Below, piece by piece: positions 6,874-14,479 of a stretch of 38,241 bases of DNA. The stretch's first letter is position 1; every line of letters begins with the position of its first letter. The DNA is from Deltaproteobacteria bacterium (GTDB lineage: Bacteria; Desulfobacterota; GWC2-55-46). The stretch is from contig JACRCH010000014.1 in the NCBI GenBank assembly GCA_016219115.1, positions 1 through 38,241 on the forward strand, read 5' to 3'. The position numbers were made by a program, and so were the translations under genes. Under the pieces are notes generated by a model. The model was not told the origin of the DNA. It worked only from the letters and a program-made list of their open reading frames with translations, and did not search any database.

Positions 6874-7905
6874 CTACTTCCCGCTGAACTCGTGCACGCT
6901 GTCCACGACGGCCCTGACGTTATCGACCGGCGTGCCGAGCACTATGCCGTGGCCGAGGTTGAATATGTGCCCCGCGTGGCCGCCCGCCATGTCGATTATC
7001 TCCTTGACCCTTCTTCTTATCTCCTTGACGGGGCCGAATAGCACGACGGGGTCGAGGTTGCCCTGTATGGCGTGCTCGTAGCCTATCGTCTTCCACGCGT
7101 CATCGAGCCTTACCCTCCAGTCCACGCCTATCACATCGCCGCCGCCCTGTCTTACGAGGTCCAGATACGTGCCGGTATTGGTCCCGAAGTTTATGATCGG
7201 TACGCCTTTTTTCTTGACCGCGTCTATGACCTTTTTGGTGTACGGGAGGGCGAACTTCTTGAAGTCGTCAGGGCCGAGGCAGCCGACCCAGCTGTCGAAG
7301 AGCTGGAGAACCTGGGCTCCGGCGTCGGCCTGAGCCTCAAGATACACTATGACGACATCGGCGATCTTGTCCATCAGGACCTTCCATGATTCGGGGTCCT
7401 CGTACATGAGCTTTTTGGTGTGGACGTAGTTCCTGGAGCCCTCGCCCTCTATGATGTAGCTGGCCAGCGTGAACGGCGCGCCGGAAAAACCGATTAAGGG
7501 CACCTTGCCGTTAAGCTCTTTTCTGACCATCTGGATGGCCTTGATGAGGTACGGCACATCCTCGGCCGGGTTTATGACCCTGACCGCGTCTATGTCTTTT
7601 CTCGTCCTTACGGGGTTACTGATGACCGGCCCCTCGTTCTTGGCGAACTCGAGGTCTATCCCCATGCCTTCAAGCGGCAGGAGTATGTCGGCGAATATGA
7701 TCGCCGCGTCGAGGTCAAACGCCCTTATCGGCTGCAGAGTCACCTCGCACGCCAGCTCCGGGTTCCTGCACATCTCGAGAAAGGAGTGTTTTTCCCTTAT
7801 CGCCATGTATTCCTTCATGTAACGGCCCGCCTGGCGCATGAGCCACACCGGCGTGTACTCCGCAGGCTGTCTCCTGCACGCCTTCAAAAACGTATCGTTT
7901 CCCAT
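6874..7905 (-). CDS. hemE: Uroporphyrinogen decarboxylase
   Basis: 343 residues, the usual length. It removes four carboxyl groups from uroporphyrinogen III to give coproporphyrinogen III in the cytoplasm. PVWLMRQAGRYMKEY near residue 19 is the family signature with the substrate-binding Arg residues. AIIFADILLPLEGMG carries the essential Asp, and GFSGAPFTLASYIIEG and the C-terminal FNLGHGIVLGTPVDNV are also conserved. The ATG has AGAGGAGAG upstream. A TTGAAA-N17-TATAAT promoter at 8113-8141 leaves a leader of about 200 nt. First gene of the minus-strand haem group, which fits the demand from the cytochrome cluster next door. Confidence 0.96.
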   Translation of the reverse strand: MGNDTFLKACRRQPAEYTPVWLMRQAGRYMKEYMAIREKHSFLEMCRNPELACEVTLQPIRAFDLDAAIIFADILLPLEGMGIDLEFAKNEGPVISNPVRTRKDIDAVRVINPAEDVPYLIKAIQMVRKELNGKVPLIGFSGAPFTLASYIIEGEGSRNYVHTKKLMYEDPESWKVLMDKIADVVIVYLEAQADAGAQVLQLFDSWVGCLGPDDFKKFALPYTKKVIDAVKKKGVPIINFGTNTGTYLDLVRQGGGDVIGVDWRVRLDDAWKTIGYEHAIQGNLDPVVLFGPVKEIRRRVKEIIDMAGGHAGHIFNLGHGIVLGTPVDNVRAVVDSVHEFSGK

Positions 7906-8009
7906 AAAACTCTCCTCTCTCGCGTATGTGTGCGTCCGCGGCGTTTAGTTTCGCCGCATGTCTATAAACCGCCAATACCTTATTACGGTAATCTCCCCGG
8001 TAACCTTTA

Positions 8010-8047
8010 AGCCGGAAAGACGACCCTGCCGGGTCGTAACCCCGGCT
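8010..8047 (-). promoter_or_regulatory. Stable hairpin in the hemE leader
   Basis: ACGACCC/GGGTCGT closes a TGCC loop inside an outer AGCCGG/CCGGCT stem. It lies in the roughly 200-nt stretch between the predicted hemE promoter and its start. No known riboswitch consensus was recognised. It may be regulatory or just another palindromic repeat. Confidence 0.35.
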
Positions 8048-8112
8048 GCTTCAAAACGCCAAAAGAACAAGACTTGCGCGGATCTATTTGCCATCCGCCA
8101 GACAAGCATCGT

Positions 8113-8141
8113 ATTATATTGATAATTGCTCATTTTTTCAA
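8113..8141 (-). promoter_or_regulatory. Sigma-70 promoter for hemE
   Basis: On the minus strand TTGAAA (8141-8136), a 17-bp spacer and TATAAT (8118-8113) make a near-consensus promoter. The predicted start is near 8106, about 200 nt upstream of hemE. Confidence 0.75.
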
Positions 8142-8361
8142 GGCAAATCGCCGGGGAAGCGATATTATTTGACCTCGCGGCTTGGACAAATCTTTCTTTT
8201 TAATATATACTCAATTCATTCCGGCCAGCAAGTCCTCCGTCAAGACCGCCGTCGACAACACACCTGACCGCCGTCACCGGCACAGTCATACCGATACTTC
8301 AGCGCGGCCATCAGGGCCGCCTTTACGGCCCCCATCATGAACAGCTTATCCGGAACATTTT
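8142..8361. other. Non-coding spacer, possible short gene remnant
   Basis: No complete gene is seen. On the minus strand about 8353-8235 there are about 39 open codons with coding-like composition (LFMMGAVKAALMAALKYRYD) that end in a stop and begin next to the family A repeat. It may be a gene remnant, but it is too short to identify. Confidence 0.25.
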
Positions 8362-8460
8362 TAATATTTCCTTCGGGTTGAATTAAGCGCGGCTTGCCGC
8401 GTATATAAAAACAGACCTCCCTTTGGGTACCCCGCTGGCAAGGCTAGCGGGGTGGTTCAT
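8362..8460 (-). repeat. Family A interspersed repeat, copy 1
   Basis: Three hairpins in series: GCGGC/GCCGC, CTCCC..GGGTA and CCCCGCT/AGCGGGG, ending GGTGGTTCAT. It is about 90% like 10379-10477. In the direction used here the element begins ATGAACCACCCCGC and ends near AAATATTA. Confidence 0.85.
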
Positions 8461-8566
8461 ACAAACCGGCAGGTTGTCGGAACCCATCTTGAAGACCGCT
8501 AAAAAAACTGTATTTTTCGCGATTTCGTCCTTGCTCCGCCTCAAGTAAGACCGGTTACGAACCGAT

Positions 8567-9169
8567 ATGAGAGTTACTGAACCTATGAAAAATCTCGTAG
8601 AAAAAACTTTCAAATTAAACTTCGGCCTGAGGCTCTGCCTTTTGACGGCCGCCGGCATGCTCGCCGTGACGCTATTTCTTTATTATGCCACCTCAAAGGA
8701 CCTGGGCGACTCCTACGGGCGCGCGATCTACCTCATCAACGACTTGAAGATTCGGATCTTTCCTCTCATCTTCGCCTCGTTCTACTCCATATTCATCCTC
8801 GTCGTCATAACCACGGCGATCGCCGTCATATCGGTACTCTACTCCCACAAGATAGCCGGACCCATATACAGGCTTGAGAAAAACCTCGAACTCATCGGGA
8901 GCGGGGACCTGACCGTGAACACCAGGTTCAGAAGAACTGACCAGCTCTTCGTGCTCGCCGACGAGATCAACGCCATGGTCAGGTCGCTGAACCATACGGT
9001 GAGGGGATACGGCGAAGCCCTCTTAAGGGTACAGAGGTGCGAAGAGAGGATAGAAGAACTTCTTAAGGACGGCGGATGCGGCGAAGGAGAGCTTAAGGAG
9101 GCGCTTTTGGCCCTCAAGTCCGCCATAGATGAGGTCAAAGGCATCAACTCCGGGATAAAGACCGGATAG
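8567..9169 (+). CDS. HAMP-only membrane protein
   Basis: A 200-residue inner-membrane protein. Helix 1 is at about residues 21-42 (LRLCLLTAAGMLAVTLFLYY), followed by only about 25 periplasmic residues. Helix 2 is at about 66-87. SHKIAGPIYRLEKNLELIGSGDL begins a HAMP domain (to about residue 140), and a short helical tail with Cys and Gly ends the protein. There is no kinase, cyclase or methyl-accepting domain. It begins the cytochrome cluster and has a paralogue at 10830-11426. It may be a sensor stub or a membrane scaffold, but the role is unknown. The start could also be the ATG at 8585. Neither has a strong ribosome site. Confidence 0.8.
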   Translation: MRVTEPMKNLVEKTFKLNFGLRLCLLTAAGMLAVTLFLYYATSKDLGDSYGRAIYLINDLKIRIFPLIFASFYSIFILVVITTAIAVISVLYSHKIAGPIYRLEKNLELIGSGDLTVNTRFRRTDQLFVLADEINAMVRSLNHTVRGYGEALLRVQRCEERIEELLKDGGCGEGELKEALLALKSAIDEVKGINSGIKTG

Positions 9170-9300
9170 TGTTCAGACGAGTGCGCGCCAGTCCATTAAA
9201 GAGCAGGACCCGGGGCGTCTGCCTGAGACGATGAGACCTCCCCGCCGGCAAAAGCGCGGGGTATCCATCGATAGCTATGCCAAGACCAAAACAGGCAGCC

Positions 9301-9515
9301 ATGAACCACCTCGCTAGCCTTGCTAGCGGGGTTTCTCCTTAAGCCCAGCCCTCCCTTGATGCGAGGGCTGGGCTCCCGTTGCGCTCTTCCGATGCAACGG
9401 GAAGCGGGGAGGTTGAAAACCTGTTTTCACCCCCACCCTTCCCTCCTCTATCGAGGGGGAGGGTTTTTGTAAGGAAACCCTGCTAGCAAGCTAGGAGGGA
9501 ATTTTGTGATTAAAA
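9301..9515 (+). repeat. Family D composite repeat, copy 1
   Basis: ATGAACCACC..CGCTAGC/GCTAGCG hairpin, then CTCCTTAAGCCC, a C/T-rich and G-rich arm pair (CCCTCCCTTGATG ... CGAGGGGGAGGG) and a tail ending GGAATTTTGTGATTA. The head matches family A. The same order recurs at 10568-10741. Confidence 0.8.
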
Positions 9516-9563
9516 ACACGGGTATTACCCCCGGGGCTGTAAGACCCATAAGACAGACGAATA

Positions 9564-10373
9564 GTGAAAAAGACATATATCTCCCTATCCATTATAATAA
9601 TAGTCATAGCTATAGCCGCGGGGTTGGTTCATTCCCGGTGGGCAAGCTACCATGACTTCGAGGGCAAGTGCCTTGACTGCCACCTGACGGTGCCCATGCC
9701 CGGCGAGACGCCGCGCATCTTCACCAAGGACGTGACCAACATGTGCAAGTCGTGCCACAAAGGGGTCCAGGAGCTCTCCCACCCCGTTGACATGAGCCCT
9801 TCCATGGAAGTGCCGTCTAATTTCCCGCTTGACTGGAAGGGACATATAACATGCGCCACGTGCCATCCGATCCACAAAGACGGGTTCGGGAATTCTCATA
9901 TGAGGGTCAAAGCCGTGGGCGAGGGGTTCTGCTCCATGTGCCACAGCGACCTCGCCGGTAAACTCCACAATGTCGCTCTCGGCACGGCGCATGTGAGCAG
10001 CGCCAAAAACGTGAGCAGGTTCATGCCCCTGGAGACCGAGCGGGTCCTCGATGAGCTTTCATTGAGGTGCATGCAGTGTCACGACGCCACCTTCTCCACT
10101 GATTCTCTCGTGGAAAGACCCGCCGACTTCGCCGGTCTCTTCCACAACAGCTCCAGCCTCGGAGTAAGCCACCCGATAGGGGTCTCTTACCTGGAGGCGA
10201 AAAGGCAGTATCACGGGGCCTACAGGAATGTCGAAGACCTGCCAAAAGAAATAAAGCTCTTCGGAGGACAGGTCGGCTGCGGTTCCTGCCACAACCCGTA
10301 CTCAAAGCAGCATAACGAGCTTGTGATGAGCAACGAACGGAGCGCACTGTGTCTGGCGTGCCATGTCAAATAG
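9564..10373 (+). CDS. Heptahaem c-type cytochrome, membrane-anchored or secreted
   Basis: A 269-residue periplasmic cytochrome with seven CXXCH sites: CLDCH, CKSCH, CATCH, CSMCH, CMQCH, CGSCH and CLACH. The N-terminal helix (SLSIIIIVIAIAAGLV) may be an uncleaved anchor. The last haem site is three residues from the C-terminus (CLACHVK), a trait shared with the two tetrahaem proteins downstream. Conserved His residues outside the motifs (LSHPV, VSHPIG) could be axial ligands. The start is a GTG with no clear ribosome site. The repeat at 10379 begins 5 bp after the stop. It probably carries electrons between the quinone pool and the other cytochromes of the cluster. Partners and substrate are unknown. 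Confidence 0.9.
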   Translation: MKKTYISLSIIIIVIAIAAGLVHSRWASYHDFEGKCLDCHLTVPMPGETPRIFTKDVTNMCKSCHKGVQELSHPVDMSPSMEVPSNFPLDWKGHITCATCHPIHKDGFGNSHMRVKAVGEGFCSMCHSDLAGKLHNVALGTAHVSSAKNVSRFMPLETERVLDELSLRCMQCHDATFSTDSLVERPADFAGLFHNSSSLGVSHPIGVSYLEAKRQYHGAYRNVEDLPKEIKLFGGQVGCGSCHNPYSKQHNELVMSNERSALCLACHVK

Positions 10374-10378
10374 GGTTT

Positions 10379-10477
10379 TAATATTTCCTTTGGGTGAATT
10401 AAGCGCGGCTTGCCGCGTATATAAAAACAGATATCCCTTCGGGATACCCCGCTAGCAAGGCTAGCGGGGTGGTTCAT
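10379..10477 (-). repeat. Family A interspersed repeat, copy 2 (intact)
   Basis: The best complete family A copy. It reads in reverse AAATATTA...CGCGGCAAGCCGCG, then TATATAAAAACAG, GATATCCC/GGGATA, and CCCCGCTAGC/GCTAGCGGGG to ATGAACC. It serves as reference for the interrupted copies at 22221-22477 and 34257-34404. Confidence 0.9.
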
Positions 10478-10567
10478 CGGGGTCTCCAGGGGGTTTTATG
10501 CCTCGGCCGCGGACCGGACGCCGGGGCTGAAAAAAAGGGGTCTTGAGGTCCGTAAAAACGGCGAAAA

Positions 10568-10741
10568 ATGAACCACCCCGGAGCAAGCTCCGGGGTATCT
10601 CCTTAAGCCTCCCCTCCCTTGATGGGAGGGGATTGAGGGGAGGGTGGAAACATTTTTTCACCCCCACCCTACCCTCCCCCATCAAGGGGGAGGGTTTTAT
10701 AATGAAACCATGTAGCAAGCTACATGGAATTTTGTGATTTA
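10568..10741 (+). repeat. Family D composite repeat, copy 2
   Basis: ATGAACCACC with a CCGGAGC/GCTCCGG hairpin, TATCTCCTTAAG, then CCCTCCCTTGATGGGAGGG and CCCTCCCCCATCAAGG arms, and ATGTAGC/GCTACAT before GGAATTTTGTGATT. Short open frames inside come from the low-complexity arms. Confidence 0.85.
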
Positions 10742-10829
10742 ATAACACTTTAATAGCTTTTTAATATCAATGTATTAAAATAGCCGCGGGTTGAATTTCC
10801 CGACCGGATGTGTTAGTTTTAGAGGGCCT

Positions 10830-11426
10830 ATGATCAACACTATCAGAAATTACGCAAGACGCACCTACCTGATAAACAAAGGACTGCAGACGAAATTCAT
10901 CATCGGGTTTTCCTCGGCGGTCTTTCTTGGCTTCGTCTTCAACCTGCTCGTGGTATATTTTTTAATTGACAGGGAACTTACCGGGGAGTTATATAAAATT
11001 CACCTGAAGATACGGACGACTTCCGATATCGCCGTCCCTATCATCTTAAAGCTCGGCGCGGTCACAATACCGTCTATCCTGATAGTTTCCGCGATAATCG
11101 GGTATCTCCTGACGCGCAGGATAGAGCTGCCGCTTCTGACTTTCAAGGACGCAGTCAGGGCGACGGCCGGAGGGGACTTCACCGGCAGGCTCTCATCCGA
11201 TCTGCCTACGGCGCTGCCTGAGGGCTTCAACAGGATGTCGGATTCCCTGGGGGCCTCGTTCTCCTCCTTGCAAGACTCGGCTGCGGAGCTCGAAGGCTGT
11301 TTTAACAGGCTCGGACCCGCCGCCGGCAGGCCGCTCCCTTCGAGGGCCGAAATAAAAGAAGCGCTGCAGGGGATAACCGCCGCAAGGGAAAAGATGAACC
11401 TCGGGCTCATACGGTTCAAGGTCTAA
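10830..11426 (+). CDS. HAMP-only membrane protein, paralogue
   Basis: A 198-residue protein with the same plan as 8567-9169. Helix 1 is FIIGFSSAVFLGFVFNLLVV, the periplasmic loop is short (DRELTGELYKIHLK), and helix 2 is IPSILIVSAIIGYLL. A HAMP region follows (RRIELPLLTFKDAV..AGGDFTG), then a helical tail (AEIKEALQGITAAREK). There is no output domain. I chose the ATG at 10830 because AGAGGG lies 5 bp upstream. A longer frame from 10791 has no ribosome site. Two such stubs flanking the heptahaem gene suggest a heterodimer or paired sensors linked to the cytochromes, but this is inference. Confidence 0.78.
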   Translation: MINTIRNYARRTYLINKGLQTKFIIGFSSAVFLGFVFNLLVVYFLIDRELTGELYKIHLKIRTTSDIAVPIILKLGAVTIPSILIVSAIIGYLLTRRIELPLLTFKDAVRATAGGDFTGRLSSDLPTALPEGFNRMSDSLGASFSSLQDSAAELEGCFNRLGPAAGRPLPSRAEIKEALQGITAAREKMNLGLIRFKV

Positions 11427-11502
11427 AGTAAAGTACCCTCTCCGGGCCGTAAACCCGGCGGGGCGCGCACCGTTAAAAATAAACCGACGAACGGTAGGAA
11501 CT

Positions 11503-12654
11503 ATGCAGCTTGAGAAAAGACCATTAAGAAAAAGAAAGACCGTCCTTTTTTTGGCGCTGGGCGCGGCCCTGAGCGTGTTTTGCGCGCCGGAGGCCATGGC
11601 CGGCGACTGGCCGATGTTCCTTAATACCCAGACCCACTCCTCATTCGCCGAGAAGGCGCCGGTCCCGCCGTACGCGCTTAAATGGAAGACCCCGACCAAA
11701 GGCCCGATATACTCCTCGCCGGTGGTATCCGGCAACAAGGTCTTTATCGGCTCCTACGATAAAAAGCTCTACGCCCTGGACGCCTCCACCGGCAAAGTCC
11801 TCTGGAGCTACGCTACCGAGGGCGAGATACTCTCCACCCCCGCCGTATCCGGCAACAAGGTCTTCTTCGGCTCCAAGGACAGCAATATCTACGCCCTGGA
11901 CGCCGAGAGCGGGAAACTCCTGTGGAAGCACGATACCGACGGAGGGGTGATGACGTCTCCGGTCGTGGCCGAAGGCAATGTCTACGCGGCCTCGATGGAC
12001 CTCTATTTTTACGCCGTAAACATAGAGACCGGCAAGAGGGTCTGGAGGATGAAACTGCCTGACTACGAACTCTACAGCGGCATATACTCCTCTCCCGCCT
12101 ACTCGGACGGCTCTGTATACATAGCCGGCAAAAACGGCGCCATATATTCGTTTTCGGCTAAAAGCGGCGGGAGGAACTGGTGGAAGAGGACCGGCTCGGC
12201 GATATATTCCTCGCCAACGATTGAGGGCGGCAGGGTCTACATAGCCTCCTATGACAGGACCATATACGCCCTTGACGCCAAGACCGGCAAGTTCGCCTGG
12301 AGAAAGAACCTCGGCAACGACATCGTCTACGCCACCCCCGCAGTCTTCGGTGACAACCTCTATGTGGGGTTCAAGAGCGGATATTTAAGGATCTACGACA
12401 AAAAGAACGGCTCCGAGAAGAAGGCCTATAAATTCCCCTCCGAGCTGAACTCCACCCCGGTGGTATCAGGCAACGGGATAATACTCGTGGGCTGCGAGGA
12501 CGGGCATCTTTACGCTCTGGACGCCGAAACCGGCGTCCAGACATGGAGCTACGCCACCAAGGGCGGGGTGCACTCATCGCCGGCGGTCGCGGACAACACC
12601 GTTTTTATTGGCTCCGAGGACGGAAGCATCTACGCCTTCGCGCCTTCCAGGTAG
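11503..12654 (+). CDS. PQQ-type beta-propeller protein, periplasmic
   Basis: A 383-residue exported protein. The signal peptide ends near EAMA-GDW (residues 1-33). About seven repeats follow with the pattern SSPVVSGNKVFIGSYDKKLYALDASTGKVLW, the hallmark of PQQ-like/BamB-type eight-bladed propellers (YALDAxTGKxxW). It is not a full quinoprotein dehydrogenase, because length and catalytic motifs are lacking, so it is more likely a scaffold or binding protein. Its start has AGGAAC upstream. It opens a tight run of six genes (11503-18176) with three cytochromes directly downstream in the run. It may hold or position cytochromes at the outer membrane. Substrate unknown. Confidence 0.88.
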   Translation: MQLEKRPLRKRKTVLFLALGAALSVFCAPEAMAGDWPMFLNTQTHSSFAEKAPVPPYALKWKTPTKGPIYSSPVVSGNKVFIGSYDKKLYALDASTGKVLWSYATEGEILSTPAVSGNKVFFGSKDSNIYALDAESGKLLWKHDTDGGVMTSPVVAEGNVYAASMDLYFYAVNIETGKRVWRMKLPDYELYSGIYSSPAYSDGSVYIAGKNGAIYSFSAKSGGRNWWKRTGSAIYSSPTIEGGRVYIASYDRTIYALDAKTGKFAWRKNLGNDIVYATPAVFGDNLYVGFKSGYLRIYDKKNGSEKKAYKFPSELNSTPVVSGNGIILVGCEDGHLYALDAETGVQTWSYATKGGVHSSPAVADNTVFIGSEDGSIYAFAPSR

Positions 12655-12709
12655 GCGGCAGCGGGCGACCATCCTATCAATCGCAAAAAAAAGCAAAAAG
12701 GTAACCGGC

Positions 12710-13318
12710 ATGTCAAAGAGAGTATTAAAGCTTCTGGGACCAGTCATTCTATCGGGTTTTTTCATACTTTACGCGCTCCCGGCGGCCGCGGCGGACAAAC
12801 CGGCGCCACCGGCGGTGGAAAAAAAACCTCCATACCCGAGGGAACAGGCGTTAAGGACGGTCATAAACCCTCACGAGCAGATAAACGACGAGGGGGAGAT
12901 ACTCTGGGGGACCTGCACGATATGCCACCAGAACACCCCGGATGTAATGAAGGAAAAATCGATAAAGGACGTCCAGCTCCACTTCCCGGACGACCTGAAC
13001 CAGATCTGCCGCAGGTGCCATGACGTGAAGCCCCATCCGGCCGGCGAAGGCGGGGTGAGCGCCACGATGAGCGGTTTTGTGGCCCCGAACCACCTTGTGG
13101 TCCCATCGAAGCCAGTACAGCTCAGCATGAGGCTTTCACTCAAGGAGACCCCGACGATACTGCCCCTCGACCCCAAGAGCGGCAAGATCTTCTGCTCCAC
13201 CTGCCACAATCCGCACGAGAGGGGATTATTGCTCGGCAGGGCCGATTACGGCGGGGACTACACCCAGAGGCTCCGTTCAGCGGGCCTTGATATCTGCCAG
13301 TATTGCCACAGAAAGTAG
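12710..13318 (+). CDS. Tetrahaem c-type cytochrome
   Basis: 202 residues. The signal peptide is KRVLKLLGPVILSGFFILYALPAAA-AD. Four haem sites are CTICH, CRRCH, CSTCH and CQYCH, the last almost at the C-terminus (CQYCHRK). FCSTCHNPHERG is the doubled-CXXCH style motif. The ATG at 12710 starts directly at the signal peptide. A longer frame from 12608 overlaps the previous gene and is rejected. The next gene follows after 14 bp. It resembles the 150-residue cytochrome at 16861 in haem spacing. It is a probable periplasmic electron carrier. Confidence 0.9.
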   Translation: MSKRVLKLLGPVILSGFFILYALPAAAADKPAPPAVEKKPPYPREQALRTVINPHEQINDEGEILWGTCTICHQNTPDVMKEKSIKDVQLHFPDDLNQICRRCHDVKPHPAGEGGVSATMSGFVAPNHLVVPSKPVQLSMRLSLKETPTILPLDPKSGKIFCSTCHNPHERGLLLGRADYGGDYTQRLRSAGLDICQYCHRK

Positions 13319-13332
13319 TAAAAGGGAGTCCG

Positions 13333-14418
13333 ATGAGAATACAGAACCCCGAAATATGCTCCAACCCGCAAGGCGCGTCGCGGGCAAAGGGAGCCCCGGC
13401 GCTGGGGGTCCTTTTAATCGCCTTCTGTCTGGCTGTAGCCACCGGATGCGGCTCCGCCGAGATAAAAGAAGACCTGCCGCAACGATCGAGCAAACCCCTT
13501 ATCTGGCCCTCCCCTCCGGAACCGGCGCGCATCTCCTACGTAAGAGCGATAGAGAAGCCGCAGGACATCGGCGCGACCAAGGGGTTTTTCACGAAGCTAT
13601 TCGAGTTGATCGCCGGCTCCAGGAACGACGAGATGATAAAGCCCTACGGAGTCACCGTGGATTCGACCGGCAGGATAATCGCCGTGGACACCCCGCTTAA
13701 AAGGGTCCACATATTCGACCAGAAGAAGCACGAATACTCATACATCGAGGAGGCCGGGAACTTTGCCCTGGACGCGCCGATAGCCGCGGCCGTGGATGCC
13801 GACGACAACATCTACGTGACCGATTCCACTGCCGGCAAGGTCTTCGCGTACGACAGGAAAGGCAAGTTCCTCAACGCGATAACGGGGCTTGCGAGGCCCA
13901 CGGGCATAGCCGTGAACAAAACCGACAGGACCATCTATGTGGCCGACACCGGGGCGCACGAGGTAAGGGTCTTCGACTTTAAGGGCAACCCCGTGGCCAC
14001 TATCGGCAAACGCGGAGACAAGCCCGGGGAGTTCAACTACCCGGTAGACATATTCATCGACAAGAACGGCGAAGTATATGTCAACGACTCGATGAACTAC
14101 AGGATCCAGATATTCGACAGGGAAGGCAGGTTCGTGTCCAAGTTCGGCAGACACGGGGACGGGAGCGGGGACTTCGGCAGGCCCAAGGGGGTCGCGGTTG
14201 ACAGGGAAGGCCACATATACGTCGCCGACGCCCTCTTCGACACGGTCCAGATATTCGACCGCAACGGCAACTTCCTCCTCAACTTCGGCACCATAGGCAG
14301 AGAGATTGGCTCCTTCTGGCTCCCTGCCGGGATATTTATCGACAACGGGGACAAGATCTACGTATCGGACTCTTACAACAAACGTATCCAGGTATTCGAG
14401 TTCCTCGGCAACGGCTAA
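13333..14418 (+). CDS. NHL-repeat lipoprotein
   Basis: 361 residues. A lipobox, AVATGC, is preceded by a hydrophobic stretch (GVLLIAFCLAV), so the mature protein is lipid-anchored. Six NHL-type repeats follow, with units such as KPYGVTVDSTGRIIAVD, RPTGIAVNKTDRTIYVAD, YPVDIFIDKNGEVYVND and RPKGVAVDREGHIYVAD, giving a six-bladed propeller. NHL proteins often sit inside multihaem cytochrome clusters of metal-reducing bacteria, where they are thought to organise complexes. I chose the ATG at 13333 because AGGGAG is 6 bp upstream. It lies between two cytochrome genes with short gaps, so it is probably co-transcribed. Confidence 0.9.
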   Translation: MRIQNPEICSNPQGASRAKGAPALGVLLIAFCLAVATGCGSAEIKEDLPQRSSKPLIWPSPPEPARISYVRAIEKPQDIGATKGFFTKLFELIAGSRNDEMIKPYGVTVDSTGRIIAVDTPLKRVHIFDQKKHEYSYIEEAGNFALDAPIAAAVDADDNIYVTDSTAGKVFAYDRKGKFLNAITGLARPTGIAVNKTDRTIYVADTGAHEVRVFDFKGNPVATIGKRGDKPGEFNYPVDIFIDKNGEVYVNDSMNYRIQIFDREGRFVSKFGRHGDGSGDFGRPKGVAVDREGHIYVADALFDTVQIFDRNGNFLLNFGTIGREIGSFWLPAGIFIDNGDKIYVSDSYNKRIQVFEFLGNG

Positions 14419-14479
14419 CCGGGGTTTGACGATAACGCGCATGGGTATCAACACTACCGGCCTCAGGGGAAGGTACTAA

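Noticed and set aside
7906-8105. Cyclic-di-GMP (GEMM) riboswitch before hemE
   Set aside because: A GGCAAA stretch is present, but the conserved second half of that aptamer was not found and the hairpin differs.
10543-10748. Short proteins in the family D repeat
   Set aside because: They are translations of low-complexity C/T and G/A arms found in several non-coding places.
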